From: Serratia sp. UGAL515B_01
Lineage (GTDB): Bacteria; Pseudomonadota; Gammaproteobacteria; Enterobacterales; Enterobacteriaceae
Direction of reading: 5' to 3'
Assembly (NCBI RefSeq): GCF_033095805.1
Contig: NZ_CP109901.1
Span: 1,054,001-1,118,000 of the forward strand
Length of the DNA: 64,000 bases
Shown here: positions 52,805 to 61,108 of the stretch, in pieces
Layout of the letters: each line of letters begins with the position of its first letter
How positions within the stretch are numbered: position 1 is the stretch's first letter
Translations under genes and position numbers: made by a program
The notes under the pieces: model-generated
What the model was told of the DNA's origin: nothing
Databases searched by the model: none
Seen by the model: only the letters and a program-made list of their open reading frames with translations

Positions 52805-53437
52805 ATGTATCAACCTATCTCATTTCGTGAAAACGATCTGAATGCTCAATTGGCATTGGTACGGGCCAATCCATTGGGGATGCTCATCAGCTATGGGCAG
52901 CATGGCCTACTCGCCGATCCTGTTCCTTTTCTGATTGATACCGACGAGCACGGTTTGGTCACACTTAGAGCCCATGTAGCGCGAGCGAATCCACATTGGC
53001 AAGTGCTGCAAACGGTTCAGGAGTGTCTGGTCGTGTTTCAAGGCAGCGAAGGTTATATCTCGCCCAGTTGGTATGCAACCAAGCGCTTAAATGGTAAGGC
53101 GGTACCTACATGGAATTATGCTGTGGTGCAGATGTGGGGGATGCCGAAGATAATACAAGAGCTATCTTGGCTGCGATGCCAGTTGTCTGGGCTGACCGCT
53201 TTGCAGGAAAGCAAACAGCCAGATCCATGGTGTATTGATGATGCCCCAGCAAGCTATATGGCTGCCCAGATGAAAGGAATTGTCGGGATTGAAATTGTGG
53301 TGACTCGGTGTGAGGGAAAATGGAAAATGAGCCAGAACCGCAATACCGAAGATGTAGATGGTGTGATTGCCGGGCTGCGGCAAGGGGATAGCGAGCAACA
53401 AAAGTTAGCTGATGAAGTTGAACAGCGTCGGGGATAA
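52805..53437 (+). CDS. PaiB-family FMN-binding protein
   Basis: 210 aa. MYQPISFRENDLNAQLALVRANPLGMLIS, LVTLRAHVARANPHW, FQGSEGYISPSWYATK and the ending TEDVDGVIAGLRQ fit the PaiB family (FMN-binding split barrel). B. subtilis PaiB is a regulator of sporulation and protease genes; in enterobacteria the role is unknown. The start at 52805 is preferred over an in-frame ATG 21 bp upstream on family alignment. It has no visible partner gene (paiA). Confidence 0.82.
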   Translation: MYQPISFRENDLNAQLALVRANPLGMLISYGQHGLLADPVPFLIDTDEHGLVTLRAHVARANPHWQVLQTVQECLVVFQGSEGYISPSWYATKRLNGKAVPTWNYAVVQMWGMPKIIQELSWLRCQLSGLTALQESKQPDPWCIDDAPASYMAAQMKGIVGIEIVVTRCEGKWKMSQNRNTEDVDGVIAGLRQGDSEQQKLADEVEQRRG

Positions 53438-53474
53438 AACACGCTTGGTGTAAATAAAATCAGCGGAGCGAACG

Positions 53475-54428
53475 ATGGATTACAGCAAAATTATTAAAGA
53501 AATAGGTCGTGGTAAGCAACACGCTCGCAATCTGGATCAGCAAACGGCTTTCCAGCTTTATCAGGCGATGTTGGCCAATGAGGTTCCTGCATTGGAACTG
53601 GGGGGCATTTTGATTGCTCTACGTATCAAAGGAGAAGCCGAGAGCGAAATGCTGGGTTTTTACCAGGCAATGCAGCAGCAGGTGATGCGTCTGCAAAAGC
53701 CGCAGGGCCGAGCGATGCCGGTAGTGTTGCCGAGTTACAACGGCGCGCGCAAACAGGCTAATCTGACGCCTTTACTGGCGCTGTTGCTGGCTCGGGTGGG
53801 GTTACCTGTGGTAGTTCATGGCATAGTAAACGACATTACCCGGGTGACCAGTGCAGAAATTTTCCGCGAGCTCGGTATTCCCTGGTCGGAGGATCCTTGT
53901 CATGCTCAGCAGCGGTTAGAGGATGGGCAGCCGGTATTTATCCCCGTGTCTGTACTTTCATCTGCTTTGGAAGCTCAACTCGATCTGCGCTGGAAAATGG
54001 GGGTACGTAACAGCGCTCATACCCTTGCCAAGCTGGCTACGCCGTTTGGTGATAGTGATGTATTACGCATCGCCAGCGTTTCCCACCCAGAATATGTGGG
54101 GCGCGTTGCTTCGTTTTTTTGCCAGATTGGGGCCCGCGGTTTATTGATGCATGGTACCGAAGGGGAGGCGTATGCTAACCCTGTGCGTTGTCCACAGATC
54201 CACGCTATTGCTGAGGGGCAACAACGGATCCTACTGGAACGGCAACAGTTGGACGTTACGCTTGAGTTACCCACGGCTAAAGACGCTGAAACCACCGCAC
54301 GTTGGATAGAGCGTTGCCTAGCGGGAGACGTGGCGATCCCTGATTCTATTGCGCGACAAGTCGCCTGCTGCTTAGTGGTTAGTGGCCAAGTGGAGACTTT
54401 GGCGCTGGCGTTGGAAAGGCTACGTTAA
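53475..54428 (+). CDS. ybiB: YbiB, anthranilate phosphoribosyltransferase-like DNA/RNA-binding protein
   Basis: 317 aa. IIKEIGRGKQHARNLDQQTAFQLYQAML, ALELGGILIALRIKGE and the GARGLLMHGTEGEAY region follow E. coli YbiB (320 aa). It has the TrpD fold but is not a tryptophan enzyme; the E. coli protein binds nucleic acids and is near dinG, as here. Confidence 0.9.
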   Translation: MDYSKIIKEIGRGKQHARNLDQQTAFQLYQAMLANEVPALELGGILIALRIKGEAESEMLGFYQAMQQQVMRLQKPQGRAMPVVLPSYNGARKQANLTPLLALLLARVGLPVVVHGIVNDITRVTSAEIFRELGIPWSEDPCHAQQRLEDGQPVFIPVSVLSSALEAQLDLRWKMGVRNSAHTLAKLATPFGDSDVLRIASVSHPEYVGRVASFFCQIGARGLLMHGTEGEAYANPVRCPQIHAIAEGQQRILLERQQLDVTLELPTAKDAETTARWIERCLAGDVAIPDSIARQVACCLVVSGQVETLALALERLR

Positions 54429-54592
54429 TTAGGCGGTGTTCTTCAGCGACGCTGCAATATACACGCTCAAATGGTTCCTCAGCCCAGCGGGTCGGGTGTT
54501 ATGTTTGAACAGAGTTCCTGTCTATCCCCTTGATAACGCGTTTTCGAGGCGGCGAGGTCATTACCGACAGTTAAGGACATATCACAAAAACA

Positions 54593-54754
54593 ATGCCGAA
54601 ATACAATACTGTGAAAAATCATGTGTATCGCTTTAAAGGGGTAGATTACACTCGAAACGTCCACTACGAGCATCAATATAGCCAAAAAGTAAACTTGGTA
54701 AGACAACAGATTGTTGAAGAACATCTTCTCTATTTTTCTACTGCTTTGTTGTAA
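54593..54754 (+). CDS. Possible 53-residue protein
   Basis: Reads MPKYNTVKNHVYRFKGVDYT and continues to EEHLLYFSTALL. The composition is protein-like (tyrosine/valine-rich, basic), but the ribosome binding site is poor (AAGGAC 17 bp upstream) and no family is recognised. Could be a decayed gene. Confidence 0.25.
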   Translation: MPKYNTVKNHVYRFKGVDYTRNVHYEHQYSQKVNLVRQQIVEEHLLYFSTALL

Positions 54755-54827
54755 AACGAGACTTGTAAGCTACGCTATCTAAACTGCCAGAGGAGAGTTC
54801 TTGAGATATTCGAACGCTTATACCCGT

Positions 54828-55130
54828 CATACTTTAAGTTGCCCAGGTGTTGACTACGCTCTGCCGTCCCAATTCTCACGGTAGGCTATGCTCCGAGGAA
54901 CGTCAGACCTTGCCGTGTACAAGCAACTCGAATTATTTAGAGTATATCTGGATGTATTTAGGGGGATGAATCACGTTTTTGAACATAAGTGATTATATCT
55001 AAGTAACTTCAAGTTGCATGTCGATGGCGATTGAGCGACAAATTTGCCCAGAGCAGATTTGAATGTTGCTGATGATGCCTCGAGTAATGCAGCCAACACC
55101 GCTGCAACTTGAAGGACGACGGGTTGGTAT
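54828..55130. repeat. Dispersed ~130 bp repeats, copies 4 and 5
   Basis: Copy 4 runs from ACCCGTCATACTTTAAGTTGC (one base trimmed in this description is not implied) to CAACTCGAATTATTTAGAG. Copy 5 runs from ACTTCAAGTTGCATG to GCAACTTGAAGGACGACGGG; its two ends are inverted copies. Confidence 0.5.
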
Positions 55131-55171
55131 GCATTGATCGGGTGCGAAGGATAATCTTACAGGTGTAGATT

Positions 55172-55675
55172 ATGAGCAAATATGATGATGTGCAGCGGTT
55201 TAAAGATAAAATCAATATGAAAGATATTGATTATAAAGAGTTTCCAAAGGAGGATGCTACAGCGCTAATCAAACGTTGGGCTATTGTTGAACAAGTTGCA
55301 GGAAATGGTGGAACCGTTTCTTCCATCTTGCAACCCACCCTCACAAATGCGACAGAGTTTTCTTCGGGTTTGCAGCCACAATCTCAGCCAGTTACCAACG
55401 TAAAAGAAAATAAAGCGGTTCCTGGTCATGTTGAACGTACCGTCCCGATTACTGCTAAAGTTAATCATCCTCCCCGACAGGAAACACCGCCAGTTTCTTC
55501 TGTTCAGAGCCATCATTTTAATTCCTCTTATGCCGGACAGGCCGCTGTTCCGCAGTCTGACGTTAAACGTTTTAAAAATATGTTTAGTAAGAAAACATCA
55601 CCTGCCGGTGATAGAGAAGCCGATCGTAATACATTACTTAAACCATTATTAGAGTCTATTGCCTCATGCCGTTAG
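55172..55675 (+). CDS. Cellulose biosynthesis accessory protein (BcsR-like N-terminus, BcsO-like tail)
   Basis: 167 aa. Residues 1-40 (DDVQRFKDKINMKDIDYKEFPKEDATALIKRW) resemble BcsR, which supports BcsQ and the synthase. The following ~115 residues are Pro/Gln/Ser-rich and disordered, with a short C-terminal amphipathic segment (DVKRFKNMFSKK) similar to proteins annotated BcsO. It may be a BcsR-BcsO composite. First gene of the bcs operon; it overlaps bcsQ by 10 bp. Confidence 0.6.
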   Translation: MSKYDDVQRFKDKINMKDIDYKEFPKEDATALIKRWAIVEQVAGNGGTVSSILQPTLTNATEFSSGLQPQSQPVTNVKENKAVPGHVERTVPITAKVNHPPRQETPPVSSVQSHHFNSSYAGQAAVPQSDVKRFKNMFSKKTSPAGDREADRNTLLKPLLESIASCR

Positions 55676-56469
55676 TCTGTGTCTGTTCTCCGAAAGGTGG
55701 TGTAGGGAAAACCACGGTTACTGCTAATCTGGCTTATGCATTAGCCCGCAGTGGTAGTAAAGTGTTAGTTGTTGACTTTGACCCGCAGAATGCGCTTCGC
55801 CTCCATTTTGGTGTCCCTATCTCCGATAACCGGGGTTTTGTTGCCCAGTCAGAAACATTATCTGACTGGAGTCAGTTTATCCTGAAGGTTGGGCCCAACC
55901 TGTTTGTCTTGCCTTACGGTGAAGTCACCGAAGAAGAGAGACTGCGGTTTGATGATAATTTATTAAACGAACCGATGTTTATTCAACGGGGCCTGAGTGC
56001 AGTGTTGAAAATCCCGGGAATGGTGGTTATTGCTGATATGCCTCCGGGGCGTAATGCCGCTATACAAGCTATGCAAGTTGCCGCTGATATGCGCATTATG
56101 GTTTTGTTGGCTGATGCAGCATCTCTTAGTCTATTACCCGGTATAGAACAGCATAAATATATGAGTCAGTCTGGCGATAATGGCGTTGGTGAATATTACA
56201 TCGTTAATCAGAGTGATATGAGGCGAACCTTGAGCAGGGACGTGACGCATTTCCTGGAGCAACGTCTGCAAAACAGGTTGTTGGGCACTATCCATCGTGA
56301 TGAATGTGTCCCTGAAGCTAATGCATCACAGCGGGCAATAATGGACATCAGTCCCGTTTCGGCCGCAGCATTTGATCTCGATCATATTAGTAAAAAGGTA
56401 GCAGTTATTTTAGGGCTTAGTGTGGGAGATGGGTCATATCATCATACTACGTCTATTTACAGCTCTTAG
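55666..56469 (+). CDS. bcsQ: BcsQ, MinD/ParA-like ATPase of cellulose synthesis
   Basis: 267 aa. Deviant Walker A CSPKGGVGKTTVTANLA (about 7-23), VDFDPQNALRLHFG (about 39-52) and Walker B-like GMVVIADMPPG. It localises the cellulose synthase and is needed for cellulose secretion in enterobacteria. In operon with the accessory gene upstream and bcsA 20 bp downstream. Confidence 0.9.
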   Translation: MPLVCVCSPKGGVGKTTVTANLAYALARSGSKVLVVDFDPQNALRLHFGVPISDNRGFVAQSETLSDWSQFILKVGPNLFVLPYGEVTEEERLRFDDNLLNEPMFIQRGLSAVLKIPGMVVIADMPPGRNAAIQAMQVAADMRIMVLLADAASLSLLPGIEQHKYMSQSGDNGVGEYYIVNQSDMRRTLSRDVTHFLEQRLQNRLLGTIHRDECVPEANASQRAIMDISPVSAAAFDLDHISKKVAVILGLSVGDGSYHHTTSIYSS

Positions 56470-56489
56470 TAGGGATAGTCTGGTTAGCT

Positions 56490-58622
56490 ATGAATAAAAT
56501 ACTCTTTTATTTCTTACTACTGTTGGCTTTACCTTTTATTTTGCTGGTTATCATTGCGCCAATGAACAGTGATAATCAGTACATGTTTGGCTTTATCTGT
56601 ATTGCCATCGTGTTTGTTTTAGGGTTCAGTAAAAGTAAAAAAGCCACCCTGATAATGATCGTCATGTCCACATTGATGTCGTTACGCTATATATACTGGC
56701 GCTCTACAGAAACCCTGCATTTCAACAGCACATTGGAGGCTGTGCTTGGGATTGCCCTATTTTTGACCGAACTATATGCGTTGGTCATTTTGCTGTTTGG
56801 CTATATCCAGACAACCTGGTCATTAAAAAGAACCATTGAACCGCTGCCTGAAGATACATCGTTGTGGCCCACGGTAGATGTTTATATCCCGACATATAAT
56901 GAAAGCATGGATGTTGTTCGTGATACCGTGCTGGCAGCTCAATGTATTGACTACCCCAAGGACAAGATGAAAATCTATGTGCTTGATGACGGCAAGCGCA
57001 GTGAGTTTGCTGTTTTCTGTGCCGATGCTGGAGTGGGATATATCACCCGTACGAATAACAACCATGCTAAAGCCGGAAACCTGAATAATGCCATGACAGT
57101 GACTCAGGGCGAATTAATCACTGTGTTTGACTGCGATCATGTCGCCACACGTGCTTTTTTACAGGCAACGGTTGGCAGTTTCCTGGTTGATGAGCGCCTG
57201 GCATTGATTCAGACCCCACACTATTTCTATTCTCCCGATCCGTTTGAACGCAACCTGACCGAGGCCAGAAAGGTTCCCAATGAAGGGGCATTATTCTATG
57301 GGCCGGTTCAGCAAGGGAATGACAACTGGAATGCGACTTTCTTCTGCGGCTCATGCGCTGTTATTCGCCGTTCTGCGCTTGAAGAGGTGGGGGGGTTTGC
57401 GGTTGAAACTGTTACCGAAGATGCCCATACGGCGTTGAAAATGCAGCGTCGAGGCTGGAATACCGCATTTCTGTCGCTTCCCCTGGCGGCAGGTTTGGCA
57501 ACTGAACGGTTGGGGCTACACGTGATCCAACGCACCCGTTGGGCTCGGGGGATGACGCAGATTTTCAGGGTCGATAACCCATTACTGGGCAGAGGGTTGA
57601 ACTGGCAGCAACGCTTGTGTTATCTGAACGCAATGCTGCATTTTCAGTACGGGTTGCCTAGGGTTATATTCTGTGTGGCCCCCTTGTTTTACCTACTGTT
57701 CAACTTGAACATCATTGCCTCATCGGCTGGGCTGATTTTTGCCTATGTTTTACCGCACCTGGTGATGTCGATTTATATCAACTCCAGAGCTAACGGGCGT
57801 TATCGCCACTCATTCTGGGGTGAAATATATGAAACGGTGATGTGTTTCCATCTGGTTATTCCAACTCTGCTGACTCTTATATCGCCCAAACATGGCAAGT
57901 TTAACGTGACGGATAAAGGAGCGTTGCTGGACGTCAACTACTTTGATTTCCATATTGTGCGGCCGCATATTATTGCAGTGATATTACTATTGTTAGGTAG
58001 TGCTTGGGGCATCATTCGTATGGCAATGCCGGATCACTTTGGTGCCAATCCCCAAGTTATTATGCTCAATATTGCTTGGGCTAGTTTCAGCATGATTATC
58101 CTGCTGGCTTCGATTGCAGTGGCAAGAGAAACGCGCCAGGTTAGAAAAACTATACGTGTTGAGGCCTCACTGCCCGCCGTAATTTATTTTGCCAGCGGTG
58201 CAGCTATGCGTACGGAAACCGTCGATCTCTCTATGGGTGGTGTAAAGTTGAAAACCCAGGATGAGCGTTTCCTGAAAGAGCCGATCGAAGAAGTGGAATT
58301 GGCATTACAGTCGGGCAGTGTGAGTTTCCCGGTGGAATTGATAGATGCCGATAAATCGGTTGTCCGTTTGATGTTCAAAGAACTGTCTATCGAAAAAAGA
58401 CGTGAGCTGGTGCGAGTGGTATTAGCGCGAGCTGATGCCTGGATCCGTACAGAGCCTTACCCACGCGATCGGCCATTGCGTTCATTGTTGGGTATCATTC
58501 GTTGTATTTTCGAATTGTTCTATTTCTCTTGGCAGGATCGTCGGGAGAGAAAACAGCAGAAAAAAGAGCAGAAGAAACAGCCGAGTGTAGAACAGGTTCA
58601 GGAAAAGGAACAAACGGTATGA
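56490..58622 (+). CDS. bcsA: BcsA, cellulose synthase catalytic subunit (UDP-forming)
   Basis: 710 aa. TM helices precede and follow a GT2 domain. UDP-binding Asp is in YVLDDGKRSEF, the DxD in FDCDHVATR, catalytic TED in TEDAHTALKMQRRGW, and the QxxRW motif in QRTRWARGM. The PilZ domain follows with RKTIR and DLSMGG, the c-di-GMP binding RxxxR and DxSxxG motifs. Shorter than E. coli BcsA (872 aa), lacking its N-terminal extension. The stop overlaps the bcsB start (ATGA). Confidence 0.95.
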   Translation: MNKILFYFLLLLALPFILLVIIAPMNSDNQYMFGFICIAIVFVLGFSKSKKATLIMIVMSTLMSLRYIYWRSTETLHFNSTLEAVLGIALFLTELYALVILLFGYIQTTWSLKRTIEPLPEDTSLWPTVDVYIPTYNESMDVVRDTVLAAQCIDYPKDKMKIYVLDDGKRSEFAVFCADAGVGYITRTNNNHAKAGNLNNAMTVTQGELITVFDCDHVATRAFLQATVGSFLVDERLALIQTPHYFYSPDPFERNLTEARKVPNEGALFYGPVQQGNDNWNATFFCGSCAVIRRSALEEVGGFAVETVTEDAHTALKMQRRGWNTAFLSLPLAAGLATERLGLHVIQRTRWARGMTQIFRVDNPLLGRGLNWQQRLCYLNAMLHFQYGLPRVIFCVAPLFYLLFNLNIIASSAGLIFAYVLPHLVMSIYINSRANGRYRHSFWGEIYETVMCFHLVIPTLLTLISPKHGKFNVTDKGALLDVNYFDFHIVRPHIIAVILLLLGSAWGIIRMAMPDHFGANPQVIMLNIAWASFSMIILLASIAVARETRQVRKTIRVEASLPAVIYFASGAAMRTETVDLSMGGVKLKTQDERFLKEPIEEVELALQSGSVSFPVELIDADKSVVRLMFKELSIEKRRELVRVVLARADAWIRTEPYPRDRPLRSLLGIIRCIFELFYFSWQDRRERKQQKKEQKKQPSVEQVQEKEQTV

Positions 58623-61072
58623 GCCTGTTGGAAATAGCGCCGCCAAGAAAACGCACTGGGTTTATCGCCATGTTAAGCAGTTTGGTGCTGTGGTTTAGCT
58701 TGGCTGATTCATCGATTGCGGCAGATCCCCAGCCTCTTCCTTCATTAGCAAATCCTCAGTCTCTTCCTCAATCGGCTGATGGCAACAGCAATATTCAGAG
58801 TTTTCCCTTCTTACCCAGGCCTGCGGATGCTCTACCTGAGGAAACTTTATCCGTTGGTACCGAAAAGAATGTTGCCAGTAACCGTGCTGATCCCCCAGCA
58901 GTGGCGCTTAATCAGTCGGTTGTCTCTTCGCTTACTGTGACAGAGATGGGGCAATCGGCGGGGCTGATGCTGAGTAACTGGCAACGGCAGTCGGGGGTGA
59001 CTTTTACCTTGCCCATAGATTGGGTTGTGACTGATGGGAACCTGATACTGGATATTGAAGTATCGCCAGCGTTGATGGAGAGCAATACAGAATTGCATCT
59101 TATGCTGAATGGTCAACCGCTCAATACATATAGGTTAAACCAACTCCATGAAGCCAAGTTGACCTATCGTGTCCCCATTCCGGCAGCGATGATTGTCTCG
59201 CGTAACAACCTGAGCTTCAGCATAGAGAATGGCACTAATGCGCCGATGGAGTGTGAGAGAGGGGTTGCCAACAAATATTGGGTCAAGGTATTACCAACCA
59301 GCCGTTTGCAGTTGGAGAGTCAGGTACTGAATATTGGCCAGAATATGGGTTACTTTCCACGTCCATTTTTTGATCCGCAAGCAATGCAATCTTCCACCGT
59401 AGATGTGGTTTTCAGCCAGGCGAAACGGCCTGAGGACGTTGTGGCTGCTGCCATAGTCAGTTCGTATCTCGGCAAGGTGACGCGTTATAACAACCTTGAT
59501 TTCCAAGTTTTGCAGGATGCGTTACCTGAACAAAATGGCATTATCTTTGCGCGTCCAGGGGAAAAGATTGGTGAATTAACGTTGCCACAGGCCGAGGGGC
59601 CGACGCTCCAGATCATCGATAACCCAATAAACCCAGTGTTCAAACTGCTGTTGGTGATGGGGCGAAATAGTAACGAGATGCGTCAGGCTGCACACCGTTT
59701 GGTAAGCCAACCATTACCTGAAAAAGCGGCAACGTTAGCGGTAAAACCTGTCGATATTCCTGTACGTTTACCTTACGACGCCCCCCGTTGGATTGATACC
59801 AGCAAGCCCGTCAGTTTTAGCAATCTGGTCGCGAATGCGGATGATCTTACCGTTACTGGTGTGTTCCATGATGCAGTACGTGTTCCTTTCCGTGCCGCAC
59901 CGGATCTGTTTATGTGGGATGGCAGAAACGTCCCTTTGCAAATTGATTACCGTTTCCCGACAGAAAGTTGGATCGATGAGACTAAATCGCAGCTCAGCGT
60001 TACTTTGAACGGGGCATTCTTGCGTAGCTTGCCGGTTAACCAACGTGGTTTGTTGGAGCTATTGTGGCATCAATTTGGTGGTGATATTCGTCAGGAAAGT
60101 GCCAGCATACCTTTGCCGCCTTATCTGATTTATGGCGATAACATGCTTGAGCTCTATTTTACCATCGTACCGAAAGACAGTGCTGCCTGTAACCCAACAG
60201 CCAGCGACACCATCAAGAGCCATATCGGGCCTGATTCTTATATTGATTTAAGCCAGACCTATCATTTTACCGAGTTGCCTAATCTGTCCTATTTTGTAGG
60301 TGCCTCTTTCCCATTCTCCAAATTGGCGGATTTTTCGCAGACAATCCTGCTACTGGCTGCAAAACCGACGGCAAATGAAATTCGGACGTTGCTGAATTTA
60401 GCCGCTCAATCTGGGGCGGCAACAGGGAGTGCCATCAGTCATGTTGATATTCGTTTTGGCTTACAAGGCAATGAAAGTGAGAATGCAGCGTTCAAGGGAC
60501 AAGATGTGCTGGTGGTCGCTTCATTGGAGCAAAAGGATCTTTATCAGCGTTTATTGCAAGGCGTGCCTTTTATCCAAAAGGAAAGTGGAGCACTGGCGGT
60601 GAAAGATCAATCCGCATTGGACAAACTGCGTTCTTATCTTGCGGGGAATTGGCGTACTCAGGGGATCGATGCCGATCGTTATTTATCTTCAGTGAATGAG
60701 TGGCGGGGATTTTTCAGTTTCCGTTCTGTCTGGGATCCACAGCGGGTAGTCGTGGTAGCTAGCGCTTCTTCAGACGATAAACTGAATAAAATCTATTCTG
60801 ACCTGAGGTTGTCAAAGGTCAATGCTGGGATACGTGGCGATTTGGCAGTGATCACCGATCAAAACGGTGTGCGCAGTTTTCAGGTTGGCCAGCAGTTTCC
60901 AAGTGGGGAGCTTCCTTGGTATCTGATCTTTATCTGGTATGCCAGTAAGCATTTTGTGCTGTTATCGCTTACCGGCTTAGGGATTTCCATCGTGTTGGGT
61001 CTAAGTCTTTATACCCTGCTGCGTAAACATGCCACTAAACGTCTGGGGAGGGATGCGGAAGATGAAAACTAA
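58619..61072 (+). CDS. bcsB: BcsB, periplasmic cellulose synthase regulatory subunit
   Basis: 817 aa. Signal peptide ends near ...LADSSIAAD. Then follow the repeated carbohydrate-binding/flavodoxin-like domains (LMLNGQPLNTYRL, FPRPFFDPQAMQ, DLFMWDGRNVPLQIDYRFP, GDNMLELYF) and the C-terminal TM helix near 785-807 (WYASKHFVLLSLTGLGISIVLGL). It guides the growing glucan chain. The start at 58619 overlaps the bcsA stop; upstream in-frame codons lie inside bcsA. Confidence 0.92.
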   Translation: MSLLEIAPPRKRTGFIAMLSSLVLWFSLADSSIAADPQPLPSLANPQSLPQSADGNSNIQSFPFLPRPADALPEETLSVGTEKNVASNRADPPAVALNQSVVSSLTVTEMGQSAGLMLSNWQRQSGVTFTLPIDWVVTDGNLILDIEVSPALMESNTELHLMLNGQPLNTYRLNQLHEAKLTYRVPIPAAMIVSRNNLSFSIENGTNAPMECERGVANKYWVKVLPTSRLQLESQVLNIGQNMGYFPRPFFDPQAMQSSTVDVVFSQAKRPEDVVAAAIVSSYLGKVTRYNNLDFQVLQDALPEQNGIIFARPGEKIGELTLPQAEGPTLQIIDNPINPVFKLLLVMGRNSNEMRQAAHRLVSQPLPEKAATLAVKPVDIPVRLPYDAPRWIDTSKPVSFSNLVANADDLTVTGVFHDAVRVPFRAAPDLFMWDGRNVPLQIDYRFPTESWIDETKSQLSVTLNGAFLRSLPVNQRGLLELLWHQFGGDIRQESASIPLPPYLIYGDNMLELYFTIVPKDSAACNPTASDTIKSHIGPDSYIDLSQTYHFTELPNLSYFVGASFPFSKLADFSQTILLLAAKPTANEIRTLLNLAAQSGAATGSAISHVDIRFGLQGNESENAAFKGQDVLVVASLEQKDLYQRLLQGVPFIQKESGALAVKDQSALDKLRSYLAGNWRTQGIDADRYLSSVNEWRGFFSFRSVWDPQRVVVVASASSDDKLNKIYSDLRLSKVNAGIRGDLAVITDQNGVRSFQVGQQFPSGELPWYLIFIWYASKHFVLLSLTGLGISIVLGLSLYTLLRKHATKRLGRDAEDEN

Positions 61073-61108
61073 AATAACTCTCGGCCAGATGTCAGACAGG
61101 AGTTGTTC

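Larger units (their letters stand above)
54429..55171. other. 743 bp interval with dispersed repeats upstream of the bcs operon
   Basis: Contains two ~120 bp repeats at 54828-54950 and 55008-55130 (copies 4 and 5) and one 53-codon reading frame at 54593. The bcs promoter should lie just before 55172. Confidence 0.55.
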
